26,866 nt of DNA, taken from contig NZ_CAJTQJ010000034.1 of NCBI RefSeq assembly GCF_910578695.1, forward strand, positions 1 through 26,866, read 5' to 3'. The DNA is from an uncultured Brachyspira sp. (GTDB taxonomy: Bacteria; Spirochaetota; Brachyspiria; Brachyspirales; Brachyspiraceae). Below, piece after piece: positions 14,627 through 22,983 of this stretch. A program made the position numbers and the translations under genes. Positions within the stretch are counted from its first letter, which is position 1. Each line of letters opens with the position of its first letter. The notes under the pieces are model-generated. The model was not told the DNA's origin. It saw only the letters and a list, made by a program, of their open reading frames with translations, and ran no database searches.

Positions 14627-16315
14627 ATGGCAGAAAAATTAAATAAAAACAAACTAGAAGAACATAGAATCAATAAAGCCAAAGAAATAGGCTTAAGAAA
14701 AGGCGATGAATTATCTGAATCTAATAAATATCATATTTTAGTATGCGGAGGAACTGCTTGCGAATCCAATAAAAGCGATGATATAGTAAGATTATTAAGA
14801 GAGTATGCTGAAAAAAACGGTATAGGCGATAAAGTATTAGTAGTAAAAACAGGCTGTTTCGGATTCTGCAGTCAAGGACCTGTTATAAAAATTATGCCGG
14901 GCAGAGTTTTTTATACTCATGTAAAGCCTGAACATGCAAAAGATATTATAGAAAAGCATATAATAAAAAATGAACTGCTGTTAGAAATACTTTATAAAGA
15001 GCAAAGAGAGCATAGAAATTTTTCAAAAGAAATTAATTTTTATCAAAAGCAAAAAAGGATTGTATTAAAAAACTGCGGAATGATAGATCCTGAAAATATT
15101 GATGAATATATAGGCAATGACGGATATAAAGCACTTTCCAAAGTATTATTTGAAATGACTCCAGATGATGTACTAAAAGAAATAGAAATTTCTGCTCTTC
15201 GAGGACGGGGAGGTGCGGGATTTCCTACTTGGAAAAAATGGAAGATTACAAAAGAAGCTGAAGATAAGCAAAAGTATATAGTTTGTAATGCTGATGAAGG
15301 AGACCCCGGAGCTTATATGGACAGAAGCATACTTGAAGGAGACCCTCATTCTGTAATTGAAGCAATGACAATAGCAGGATATACTATAGGTGCAAATAAA
15401 GGTTATTTATATATAAGAGCTGAATACGGACTTGCTGTTGAAAGAGTAAAAATAGCATTGAAGCAGGCTTATGATTACGGATTATTAGGAGAGAAAATTT
15501 TAGAAAGTGATTTCTCATTTGATTTAGATATAAGACTTGGTGCGGGTGCTTTTGTATGCGGAGAGGAAACGGCTTTGCTTGCTTCTATAGAAGGAAAGAG
15601 AGGAACGCCTAGACCTAGACCGCCTTTCCCTGTTGTAAAAGGTTTATTTGAACATCCTACTGTTATTAATAATGTTGAAACCCTTGCAAATATAACTGCT
15701 ATAATAAATAACGGCGGAGATTGGTTTGCTTCTATTGGTACAGAAAATTCAAAAGGTACAAAAGTATTTGCTTTGACAGGAAATGTTAATGTATCAGGAC
15801 TTGTTGAAGTGCCTATGGGAACTACTATTAGAGAAATAGTATTTGATATAGGAGGCGGAATACCTAATGATAAATTTGTAAAAGGAGTTCAGACAGGAGG
15901 ACCTTCAGGAGGAATAATACCTGAATCATTATTCGGAACAAATATTGATTTTGATAATTTATTGGAACTAGGCTCTATGATGGGCTCAGGAGGTATGATA
16001 GTTATTGATGAAGATACAAATATGGTAGATTTTTCTAAATTTTATCTTGGTTTCTGCGTTGATGAAAGCTGCGGTAAATGTGTGCCTTGCAGAATAGGAG
16101 GCATGCAGATGCTTAAAATATTAGAAAAATTTACAAAGAAAAGAGCCAAAGAAAGCGACATACAAAAATTAAAGGATATTGCATTAACTATGCAGAATGC
16201 TTCATTATGTGCATTAGGTTCTACAGCCCCTAATCCTGTAATGTCTACATTAAAACATTTTGAAGAAGAATATATAGCTGGAATATTCACTCCTCCCGTT
16301 CCAAAGAAAAATTAA
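14627..16315 (+). CDS. hydB: HydB, NuoF-like flavin subunit of the [FeFe] hydrogenase, without C-terminal ferredoxin domain
   Basis: A 562-residue protein with an N-terminal thioredoxin-like [2Fe-2S] domain (Cys40, Cys45, Cys77, Cys81) and a NuoF core. The core has the NADH/FMN motifs RGRGGAGFPTWKKW (about 189-202) and CNADEGDPGAYMDRSILEGDP (about 219-239), an SLBB-like segment (residues 330-400), and a [4Fe-4S] cluster held by Cys482, Cys485, Cys488 and Cys528. It binds NAD(H) and FMN and passes electrons to or from HydA. The sequence ends 34 residues after Cys528 (…PPVPKKN), whereas typical bifurcating HydB proteins continue with a ferredoxin domain holding two more [4Fe-4S] clusters. The stop is followed 31 nt later by hydA, with no sign of a frameshifted remnant. 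Confidence 0.93.
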   Translation: MAEKLNKNKLEEHRINKAKEIGLRKGDELSESNKYHILVCGGTACESNKSDDIVRLLREYAEKNGIGDKVLVVKTGCFGFCSQGPVIKIMPGRVFYTHVKPEHAKDIIEKHIIKNELLLEILYKEQREHRNFSKEINFYQKQKRIVLKNCGMIDPENIDEYIGNDGYKALSKVLFEMTPDDVLKEIEISALRGRGGAGFPTWKKWKITKEAEDKQKYIVCNADEGDPGAYMDRSILEGDPHSVIEAMTIAGYTIGANKGYLYIRAEYGLAVERVKIALKQAYDYGLLGEKILESDFSFDLDIRLGAGAFVCGEETALLASIEGKRGTPRPRPPFPVVKGLFEHPTVINNVETLANITAIINNGGDWFASIGTENSKGTKVFALTGNVNVSGLVEVPMGTTIREIVFDIGGGIPNDKFVKGVQTGGPSGGIIPESLFGTNIDFDNLLELGSMMGSGGMIVIDEDTNMVDFSKFYLGFCVDESCGKCVPCRIGGMQMLKILEKFTKKRAKESDIQKLKDIALTMQNASLCALGSTAPNPVMSTLKHFEEEYIAGIFTPPVPKKN

Positions 16316-16346
16316 TAGTATCAGCGAATAATTAAGGAGATAAAAT

Positions 16347-18095
16347 ATGGTTAAAATAAAGATTAATGGCAAAGCTATAGAAGCAGAAGAAGGTATTACT
16401 ATATTAGAGGCTGCTAAAAAATTAGGCATAAAAATACCGTCATTATGCTATCACCCAGATATACCGCCTACATCAGCCTGCGGTATATGTATTGTAAAAT
16501 TAGCCAATAAAAAAAATAAATATACAAGGGCATGTTCTAGTATTATTGAAAATGGTATGGATATAATAACTCATGATGCTGAAATCAATACCATAAGAAA
16601 AGGAGTATTAGAATTGGTATTATCTGCCCACCCTAATGATTGTTTAAACTGCATAAGAAACGGAGAATGCGAACTTCAAACTGCTGCTGCTGATTTCGGA
16701 GTTAGAAATTCAAAATATGATAATATTAAGCAGAATCACCCTAAAGATGAATCAGCCGGAAGCATAGTGCTTAATCCTGAAAAATGTATAAAATGCGGAA
16801 GATGTGTAGTAGTTTGTCAGGAAATGCAAAATGTACATGCATTAGGCTTTATTAATAGAGGTTTTGATACTTACTTTGCTCCCGGTGCTGTTTCTTTAAA
16901 AGATTCTACTTGTGTAGACTGCGGACAATGTGCTTCTCACTGCCCTGTAGCTGCTATATATGAATATGATCAAACTAAAGAAGTTCAAGATGCTATTGAT
17001 AACCCTAATATTTATGTTACTGTTCAAATGGCTCCTTCTGTGAGAGTGGCTTTAGGAGAATATTTCGGACTTAAGCCCGGAGAGAATATAACAGGAAAAA
17101 TATATGCAGCTATGCGTTTAATGGGATTTAATGCTGTATTTGATACTAATTTCGGTGCCGATATGACTATTGTTGAAGAAGCACATGAATTTGTAAAAAG
17201 ATTTACTGAAAGCAATGGAACATCAGTTATGACAACTTCGTGCTGTCCTGCTTGGGTAAAATATATAGAGGAATATTATCCTGATTTGCTTGATAATGTT
17301 TCAAGTGCTAAATCTCCTCATATGATGCTTGCTCCTATGACTAAAACATATTATGCAAAAAAAGCTAATATAGCCCCTGAAACTATATTTAATGTATCTA
17401 TAATGCCTTGTACTGCTAAAAAGAATGAAATAAGAAAAAATGATACTATGCATTCAAGCGGGTACAAAGATGTTGATGTTGTAATTACTACCAGAGAGTT
17501 TGCAAGAATGATTAAACATTATGGTATAGATATTGCAGGTATAGAACCTGAAGAAGCAGATAGTATATTAGGAGAATATTCAGGTGCAGGAACTATATTC
17601 GGTGCTACAGGCGGAGTTATGGAAGCTGCTTTGAGAACTGCTTATAATATTATAGCTGGTTCAAATCTTTCTAATGTTGAGTTTAATGATGTAAGAGGCT
17701 TACAAGGAGTAAAAAGAGCTTCTGTAAAAGTATTGGATAAAGATGTAAAAATAGCTGTTGTTAATGGACTTCACAATGTTGATACTGTAATGCAGGAAAT
17801 AAGAGCTGCTAAAGAAAAAGGCGAAAATCCTCCTTATAACTTTATAGAGGTTATGGCTTGTCCGGGCGGATGTGTAGGGGGCGGCGGTCAGCCTTATGGT
17901 ACTACAAATGAAACTAGAATAGATAGAGCTAAAGGCTTATACGATGAAGATAAACAAACTGTAAAACATAGATGTTCTCATGATAATGAAAATCTTAAAA
18001 AACTCTATGATGATTATTTGGGTAAGCCTCTTGGTGAAAAAGCTCATCACTTTTTGCATACTGAATATAAATCTAAAGAAAAATATACTAAATAA
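16347..18095 (+). CDS. hydA: HydA, catalytic subunit of the [FeFe] hydrogenase
   Basis: A 582-residue hydrogenase that interconverts protons and H2. From the N-terminus: a plant-type [2Fe-2S] domain (Cys34, Cys45, Cys48, Cys63), a His-ligated [4Fe-4S] cluster (His95, Cys99, Cys102, Cys108), two ferredoxin-type [4Fe-4S] clusters (Cys147/150/153/157 and Cys189/192/195/199), and the H-cluster domain. L1 is TTSCCPAW (Cys299 proton-transfer, Cys300 ligand), L2 is MPCTAKKNE (Cys355), and L3 is EVMACPGGCVGGGGQP (Cys505, Cys509). All ligands are present. A small-subunit-like C-terminus (HRCSHDNENLKKLYDDYLG) follows. It lacks the extra C-terminal [2Fe-2S] extension known from some larger HydA. Maturation genes hydEFG are not in the window. 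AAGGAG sets the start; a terminator follows. Confidence 0.97.
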   Translation: MVKIKINGKAIEAEEGITILEAAKKLGIKIPSLCYHPDIPPTSACGICIVKLANKKNKYTRACSSIIENGMDIITHDAEINTIRKGVLELVLSAHPNDCLNCIRNGECELQTAAADFGVRNSKYDNIKQNHPKDESAGSIVLNPEKCIKCGRCVVVCQEMQNVHALGFINRGFDTYFAPGAVSLKDSTCVDCGQCASHCPVAAIYEYDQTKEVQDAIDNPNIYVTVQMAPSVRVALGEYFGLKPGENITGKIYAAMRLMGFNAVFDTNFGADMTIVEEAHEFVKRFTESNGTSVMTTSCCPAWVKYIEEYYPDLLDNVSSAKSPHMMLAPMTKTYYAKKANIAPETIFNVSIMPCTAKKNEIRKNDTMHSSGYKDVDVVITTREFARMIKHYGIDIAGIEPEEADSILGEYSGAGTIFGATGGVMEAALRTAYNIIAGSNLSNVEFNDVRGLQGVKRASVKVLDKDVKIAVVNGLHNVDTVMQEIRAAKEKGENPPYNFIEVMACPGGCVGGGGQPYGTTNETRIDRAKGLYDEDKQTVKHRCSHDNENLKKLYDDYLGKPLGEKAHHFLHTEYKSKEKYTK

Positions 18096-18105
18096 TAAAA
18101 ATAAT

Positions 18106-18132
18106 AAAAGCACTATAATATATAGTGCTTTT
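18106..18132. terminator. bidirectional terminator between hydA and nanQ
   Basis: AAAAGCACTATA (18106-18117) and TATAGTGCTTTT (18121-18132) form a perfect 12-bp stem with a 3-nt loop, followed by T on the plus strand and preceded by A on the left, so it can stop transcription from both converging genes. Confidence 0.9.
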
Positions 18133-18181
18133 TATTTATTATTAAATATCTAATTTTTTAATTATAAAAAAACTTTATAAA

Positions 18182-18646
18182 TTAAGATTTGTAAGGAACT
18201 TTAATTATACCTTTTCTAACATGATTTTTTCCTGTTTTAGGAGGAAGCCCTACCCTATGGGCATCATAAGGAAGCAGTATTAAAATCTCTCCTTGAGATA
18301 AAGTTAAACGAACACTGCCCTCTCCTTCCCAATCATGATAATCAGAATCTTCATCATAAGATTTTGGTTTTAATGAAGAAGTATTTGCTATTATAAAATC
18401 TTCAGAACCTTCAAAAATTATCTGAATATCAACATATTTTAAATGCGATTCCCAAGGAGGATTATCCTTATTATCATAATCTGTAACATTAATAAAAGCA
18501 CCTTCGCATATTTCATTATCGAGATTATGCCTGCCATTAGATAATTTTTTTAAATCATCATAATGATCTCTTATATAATTTTTAGCTTTCCAAATAGAAT
18601 TATGAAAATTTTCATTAAATTCACTTTTTATCGGTTTTAATATCAT
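18182..18646 (-). CDS. nanQ: NanQ/YhcH-family (DUF386) protein, likely N-acetylneuraminate anomerase
   Basis: A 154-residue cupin-type protein of the YhcH/YjgK/YiaL family, with length equal to YhcH. Motifs include GRHNLDNEICEGAFINVTDY (about 38-57), WESHLKYVDIQIIFEG (65-80), ILILLPYDAHRVGLPP (121-136) and a C-terminal VRKGIIKVPYK. The His, Glu and Asp residues in these blocks form the metal site known for the family. NanQ speeds the interconversion of sialic-acid anomers so that the lyase gets its substrate. It lies 75 nt downstream of nanA on the same strand, which supports this role. Related paralogues act on other sugars (TabA, YiaL), so the sialic-acid assignment depends partly on context. 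Confidence 0.85.
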   Translation of the reverse strand: MILKPIKSEFNENFHNSIWKAKNYIRDHYDDLKKLSNGRHNLDNEICEGAFINVTDYDNKDNPPWESHLKYVDIQIIFEGSEDFIIANTSSLKPKSYDEDSDYHDWEGEGSVRLTLSQGEILILLPYDAHRVGLPPKTGKNHVRKGIIKVPYKS

Positions 18647-18721
18647 AAATAAATCCTTTTCACCTTTTTATTTAATCTGTCTATGTACTCGGGAACAAAC
18701 TTACAAAAATTATAATGTTAA

Positions 18722-19618
18722 TTATAATTTTGATAAATATTTATCGAACATATCTTTCAATATTTTTTTCTCAGATTTACCTAAAGATTTAGAGCCCATA
18801 GGTGCTCTGCAATAGGCTACTGCAGAAGGATCATAAAAAGTAATGCATTCTTTAAGAGCAGGATATATTCCTACATTCAGTAAAGTTGTAATAATATCAT
18901 TCATATCATGCTGAATTTTTAAAGCTTTTCCCATATCTTTATTATCAACTGCCTTTATAACTTTTTTAGCTAAAGGAGCCTGAATATTGTAAGTAGAACC
19001 TATTGCAGACTTTAAGCCATAAGATGCATAAGCTATAAGCATTTCATCGAAGCCAGCCCACATCATTTTATCAGGATATTTTTGTATCAATCTTTCTAAT
19101 AAAAATACATCGGAAGAAGTATACTTAATACCCATTACTCTTTTATCTTCAAATAATTTTCCAAATTCATCTAAAGAAATTTTATTATTTGAAAGAGTAG
19201 GCAAAAAATAAATCACTAAAGGAACTTTTTTAGTAGCTTTTAATATAGTGTTATAATATTTACTAATATCAGCAAATGAAAATGGATAATAGTATGGTGT
19301 AACTGCAGATATCAAATCATACCCTAATTCTTCTGCTTTTTGAGCCATTTCACAAGCTTCATTAAGATTCAATGTGCCTACATGTGCTATCAGAGGAATC
19401 TTTCCCGAAACTTCTTCTTTAGTTATTTCTAAAACAGCCATTCTTTCTTCTTTTGACATAAGAAGTCCTTCGCCTGTAGAACCGCATACATAAAGCCCGT
19501 CTGTCTTCATAATATCAATATTATGCCTTACATATTTTCTTAATACTTTTTCATCTAATTTTCCACTTTTATTAAATGGCGTCATTAGTGCAGATAATAT
19601 ACCTTCGCATCTATTCAT
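18722..19618 (-). CDS. nanA: NanA, N-acetylneuraminate lyase
   Basis: A 298-residue class I aldolase of the DHDPS/NAL family. It splits N-acetylneuraminate into ManNAc and pyruvate. The signature residues sit at the same numbers as in E. coli NanA: GSTGEG with Ser47 and Thr48 (a DHDPS would have GTTGE), Tyr137 in VIYFLPTLS, and the Schiff-base Lys165 in MGIKYTSSD. AGGAG precedes the start, and a TTGCAA-17-TAGAAT promoter lies upstream. Together with NanQ just downstream and the sialidase earlier in the window it makes a release-and-catabolism route. Genes for ManNAc kinase, epimerase and a sialic-acid transporter are not seen here. Confidence 0.93.
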   Translation of the reverse strand: MNRCEGILSALMTPFNKSGKLDEKVLRKYVRHNIDIMKTDGLYVCGSTGEGLLMSKEERMAVLEITKEEVSGKIPLIAHVGTLNLNEACEMAQKAEELGYDLISAVTPYYYPFSFADISKYYNTILKATKKVPLVIYFLPTLSNNKISLDEFGKLFEDKRVMGIKYTSSDVFLLERLIQKYPDKMMWAGFDEMLIAYASYGLKSAIGSTYNIQAPLAKKVIKAVDNKDMGKALKIQHDMNDIITTLLNVGIYPALKECITFYDPSAVAYCRAPMGSKSLGKSEKKILKDMFDKYLSKL

Positions 19619-19648
19619 ACTATTTCTCCTTAAATATAAATTAATTAT

Positions 19649-19677
19649 ATTCTATAAAGTAAGCTGATTTTTTGCAA
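19649..19677 (-). promoter_or_regulatory. candidate promoter of nanA-nanQ
   Basis: On the minus strand, TTGCAA (19677-19672), a 17-nt spacer and TAGAAT (19654-19649), about 30 nt before the nanA start. It lies back to back with the promoter of the SpoIIE-type gene. Confidence 0.55.
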
Positions 19678-19707
19678 TATCTATATTCATTATTTTATAA
19701 AAAATAT

Positions 19708-19735
19708 TTGCAAACTAAAATGTTTTTGTTATAAT
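19708..19735 (+). promoter_or_regulatory. candidate promoter of the SpoIIE-type phosphatase gene
   Basis: TTGCAA (19708-19713), 16 nt, and TATAAT (19730-19735) preceded by TGT (extended -10), 53 nt before the start codon. Confidence 0.65.
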
Positions 19736-19788
19736 CTATTATTAAAAGCAGTAATTTTACAGTTTTATGATTTTTATTCTATATATGT

Positions 19789-20865
19789 ATGAAAGAAAAA
19801 TATAATTTAATAACTCTTAATTTTATTTCTATAGTATTTCTAGTGCTATTTTTATTATTAAATATAATTTCTGTTTTTTATTATGAAAATAAATTTATTT
19901 TTATACTGTATTCTGTTTTAGCTTTATTATCATTAGTTCCTATAATTATATTATATATAAAATTAATGAAAAAATATAAAAAATCTGAAGAAGCAAAGTC
20001 AGAAAATAAAATATATAAGTTTAAAAAAACAGACAGCACAATAATAAATGATTATCAAAAAGCAATAATAGACTTAAAAGAAAAAAACAGCTATATATTA
20101 GGCAGATATAATGTTTTGGATAAAATAAAAAAACAATATAAAAAAGATATGGCAAAAGCTAGAAAACTGCAGGAAAATATGATGCCTAAAAAAATGCCTA
20201 ATAATAAAGTAATAGAATCAGCATCATTATACAAGCCTCTTGAAGATATAGGCGGTGATTTTTATGATTATATTCATCTTGATGATGATAGGATATTATT
20301 TATAATTTCAGATATCAGCGGACACGGAGTAGAAGCTGCAATTATAACTGCTATGCTTAAAACAGCTTTTAGAAATATAGCAAAATCATTCAAATCTCCT
20401 GCATCTTTTATATATGATGTAAATAATTATATAATAAAAATAATGCCCATAAACTATTATTTAACTATGATAGCAGCTGAGATTGACTTGAAAAATAAAA
20501 CTATAAAATATTCTAATGCCTCTCATACTCCTATACTAATAATAGAAAATTCTGAAATAAAAGAATATACTAAAGGCGGCACCATAATAGGACTTTTTCC
20601 GCAGGCATATTATGAAGAAGAAGCTATAAATATAAAAAAAGATGATATATTAATTTTTTATACAGACGGAGTAATAGAAGCATCAAGGTCAAAAAATAAA
20701 TATGATTTTTATGGTATAGAGAGATTGAAGAAAATTTTATTAAAAAATAGAAATAACAAAGCACAAAATATTATAAGCAATATAGAAAAAGACTTTTATG
20801 ATTATCTTTCATATATGTCGCCCGATGATGATTTCACTATAATAGCATTCAAAATAAAAATATAA
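19789..20865 (+). CDS. membrane-anchored SpoIIE/RsbU-type PP2C serine phosphatase
   Basis: A 358-residue protein with two predicted membrane segments (about 8-30 and 36-58), a charged coiled-coil linker (about 60-130, ending in KARKLQENMMPKK) and a SpoIIE-type PP2C domain. Metal-binding motifs are GGDFYDY (D157), ISDISGHG (D175), FYTDGVIEA and a late DDDFT. Such phosphatases usually dephosphorylate anti-sigma-factor antagonists (STAS proteins) in stress or developmental switches; no partner kinase or STAS gene is nearby. No classical ribosome-binding site is visible before the ATG at 19789, so the start is less certain. It converges on the pth operon with only 20 bp between stops and no clear terminator. 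Confidence 0.88.
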   Translation: MKEKYNLITLNFISIVFLVLFLLLNIISVFYYENKFIFILYSVLALLSLVPIIILYIKLMKKYKKSEEAKSENKIYKFKKTDSTIINDYQKAIIDLKEKNSYILGRYNVLDKIKKQYKKDMAKARKLQENMMPKKMPNNKVIESASLYKPLEDIGGDFYDYIHLDDDRILFIISDISGHGVEAAIITAMLKTAFRNIAKSFKSPASFIYDVNNYIIKIMPINYYLTMIAAEIDLKNKTIKYSNASHTPILIIENSEIKEYTKGGTIIGLFPQAYYEEEAINIKKDDILIFYTDGVIEASRSKNKYDFYGIERLKKILLKNRNNKAQNIISNIEKDFYDYLSYMSPDDDFTIIAFKIKI

Positions 20866-20885
20866 AGTAATTTTTATATTTAACT

Positions 20886-21767
20886 TTACTTAATTTCTTT
20901 ATATAAAACAGCATCAGTATCGCCCTCTGCCAATTCATTTAATTTAGGAACTATAGACTTAAAATGTTCTGAATTATTATGCATTTCTACAGCTTTCTCA
21001 TCTTTCCATTCTTCTATAAAAGTAAGGCATTTTCCATCTACGCTTTCATACAAATTATATGAAATACAGCCTTCTTCCTTCCTGCTTTTTATGATAAGTT
21101 CTTTTGCTATTTCAATAAACTTAGATTTATTTTCCTCTTTTACAATATTTTTTGCAACTATTTTAATCATATTCTTATTGTCTTTTGATTTGCTCTTTAT
21201 TTTTTTATTATACTTATTTTGGGCTATTATAGGAGATTCAAATAAAGATATTTTAACCGCTTCAATAATATCATCAGCTATTGCAGTATTCAATTCTTCT
21301 CTCTCTTTTTTACTGAAAGATGAAAGCACATAATCATTAACTTTTTTGCCTGAAGGAGGTCTTCCTATCCCTACCCTTATTCTTGTAAAATCATCGCTTT
21401 TTAAATGTGATATTAAACTTTTAATGCCGTTATGCCCCCCAGAACTTCCGCCTTTTTTTATTTTAAAAGTACCGAAAGGAATATCCATATCATCATATAT
21501 TACTATTATATCTTCAGGTTTTATATTAAAAAATTTAGATATATATATTACAGATTCCCCTGAAAGATTCATAAAAGTCTGAGGTTTTAGAAGTATATAC
21601 TCTATATTTTTATCTTTTGCCCTCGAATATAAAGATTTCTTTTTATTATTATCAAAACTAATATTGAAATTTTCAGCTATTTTATCTATTAGAATAAAAC
21701 CAACATTATGCCTATGGTTCTTATATTCCTCTCCCGGATTTCCAAGTCCTACAATTAATTTAGTCAT
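20886..21767 (-). CDS. pth: peptidyl-tRNA hydrolase fused to an ABM (YgiN-like) monooxygenase domain
   Basis: Residues 1-185 are a full Pth: GLGNPGEEY with Asn10, His20 (catalytic base), Asn67 in TFMNLSG, Asp92/93 in YDDMDIP, and GGHNG with Asn113. Basic residues Lys104/105, Arg136 and Lys141/142 fit the tRNA-binding patch. It releases peptides from peptidyl-tRNA in the cytoplasm. A lysine-rich linker (186-199) leads into residues 200-293, an antibiotic-biosynthesis-monooxygenase (ABM/YgiN-like) ferredoxin fold with SRKEEGCISYNLYES, FIEEWKDEKAVEMHNNSEHF and a C-terminal strand. This domain normally stands alone. Met200 could be a start but has no clear ribosome-binding site, so a real fusion is more likely. 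It overlaps the upstream pth paralogue by 4 nt (ATGA). Confidence 0.85.
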   Translation of the reverse strand: MTKLIVGLGNPGEEYKNHRHNVGFILIDKIAENFNISFDNNKKKSLYSRAKDKNIEYILLKPQTFMNLSGESVIYISKFFNIKPEDIIVIYDDMDIPFGTFKIKKGGSSGGHNGIKSLISHLKSDDFTRIRVGIGRPPSGKKVNDYVLSSFSKKEREELNTAIADDIIEAVKISLFESPIIAQNKYNKKIKSKSKDNKNMIKIVAKNIVKEENKSKFIEIAKELIIKSRKEEGCISYNLYESVDGKCLTFIEEWKDEKAVEMHNNSEHFKSIVPKLNELAEGDTDAVLYKEIK

Positions 21768-22357
21768 AATGAATATTTCTTTTTAGCCAGCTGAGGGGAT
21801 TCAAACAAAGCAATGCATACAGCATCTACAATATTTTCGGATATATCTCTAATCTTTTTTCTTTCATCTTTTGTAAAAGGAGCTAAAAGGAAATCAGCTT
21901 TCTCCTCATCTTCAGGACATGCCCCTATACCAACACCGATTTTAGTAAAATTATAACTTTTTAAGGATTTTCTTATACTAATAACACCATTATGATCTAT
22001 ATCAGAATCATCTATATCCCATTCAGCCTCATCATTAACCGAAGGTATAACTCTAAATTCCCCTATAGGTATATCAGTATCATCATATATAACTATAATA
22101 TTCTCAACGGTAATTTTCATAAAGCTTGCCATATACAGAGCAGCTTCCCCAGAAAGATTCATAAAAGTCTGAGGCTTTAGAAGCAGATACTCTATTTTAC
22201 CTTGCTTGCCTTTTCCGAAAACCGTTTTTTTCTTTTTTATATCAAGTTCTACATTAAGCTTTTTGGCAACTCTATCTAAAATCATATATCCTACATTATG
22301 TCTATGATTTTTATACTGTTCACCAGGGTTACCTAGTCCCATTACTAATTTCATCAT
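21764..22357 (-). CDS. second peptidyl-tRNA hydrolase paralogue with an acidic insertion
   Basis: A 197-residue Pth homologue. It keeps Asn10, His20, TFMNLSG with Asn67 and YDDTDIP. Where other Pth have the short K-x-G-G-x-x-G-G-H-N-G loop it has a segment about ten residues longer that is strongly acidic (residues 104-121, including NDEAEWDIDDSD), ending in DHNG. A second tRNA-contact loop is also turned acidic (CPEDEEKADF, 147-156, versus RPPSGKKVNDY in the next gene). The catalytic set may be intact but the charge pattern is opposite to that expected for tRNA binding. It ends 4 nt inside the next pth and starts 24 nt after rplY. Several stretches (for example 22145-22195 versus 21551-21601) remain nearly identical to that gene at the DNA level, showing an origin by tandem duplication. 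Confidence 0.85.
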   Translation of the reverse strand: MMKLVMGLGNPGEQYKNHRHNVGYMILDRVAKKLNVELDIKKKKTVFGKGKQGKIEYLLLKPQTFMNLSGEAALYMASFMKITVENIIVIYDDTDIPIGEFRVIPSVNDEAEWDIDDSDIDHNGVISIRKSLKSYNFTKIGVGIGACPEDEEKADFLLAPFTKDERKKIRDISENIVDAVCIALFESPQLAKKKYSL

Positions 22358-22381
22358 ATAATAGTAATCCTAGAACTATAT

Positions 22382-22966
22382 TTATGCCTCTGCACCTTTA
22401 TTATCTTCTTCCTGAGTAGTAACTACAGTAACAACTGCTTTAGAAGAATCACCCACAGGATCAACCCCCTCAGGAAATTTTATATCTCTAATATGCAGAC
22501 TGTCTCCTACTTTTAGCTCGCTAACATCAACAACCAATTCTCTAGGTATAGAACCAGGAAATGCTTTTATATTCAAACCGTATTCAACCTGCTCTAAAGT
22601 ACCTCCTCCTAAGCGAACGCCTTCAGGAGTACCTTCTATATGAATAGGAACATAAGTTTTTATTTTCTTATTTCTATCAATTTCATAAAAATCAATATGC
22701 ATAATATTTCTCTTAATGCCGTCTATTTGATAATCTTTTACTAAAACTTCTCTAGCTTTATCATTTTCTATATCTAAAGTGATTATATCATGCTGTCCTG
22801 CTAAAGAAAAAACTTTAGAAAATTCTTTTAACTCTACAGCAATAGAATATTGATTTTCTCTTCCGTAAAGAGTAGCTAAAGCATAGCCTTCATTTCTTAA
22901 TTTACGTCCGGCACTTTTAAATTTAGTATCTCTCTGTAAAGCTTTAATAGTATAATTCTCACTCAT
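22382..22966 (-). CDS. rplY: 50S ribosomal protein L25 / general stress protein Ctc
   Basis: A 194-residue two-domain L25 (Ctc/TL5 form). The N-terminal 5S-rRNA-binding domain runs to about residue 95 (SAGRKLRNEGYALATLYG, VLVKDYQIDGIKRNIMHIDFYEI), and the C-terminal beta domain has VPIHIEGTPEGVRLGGGTLEQ and FPEGVDPVG. An acidic tail ends the protein. It sits between prs and the pth genes, an order (prs-rplY-pth) common in bacteria. The stop of prs lies 17 nt upstream of its start. Confidence 0.95.
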   Translation of the reverse strand: MSENYTIKALQRDTKFKSAGRKLRNEGYALATLYGRENQYSIAVELKEFSKVFSLAGQHDIITLDIENDKAREVLVKDYQIDGIKRNIMHIDFYEIDRNKKIKTYVPIHIEGTPEGVRLGGGTLEQVEYGLNIKAFPGSIPRELVVDVSELKVGDSLHIRDIKFPEGVDPVGDSSKAVVTVVTTQEEDNKGAEA

Positions 22967-22983
22967 TTTTCTTTCCTTTTATT

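Noticed and set aside
21091..21582. Plus-strand reading frames across the pth region
   Set aside because: They are antisense to the well-supported pth genes and show only Leu/Ile/Phe/Ser-rich composition typical of shadow frames.
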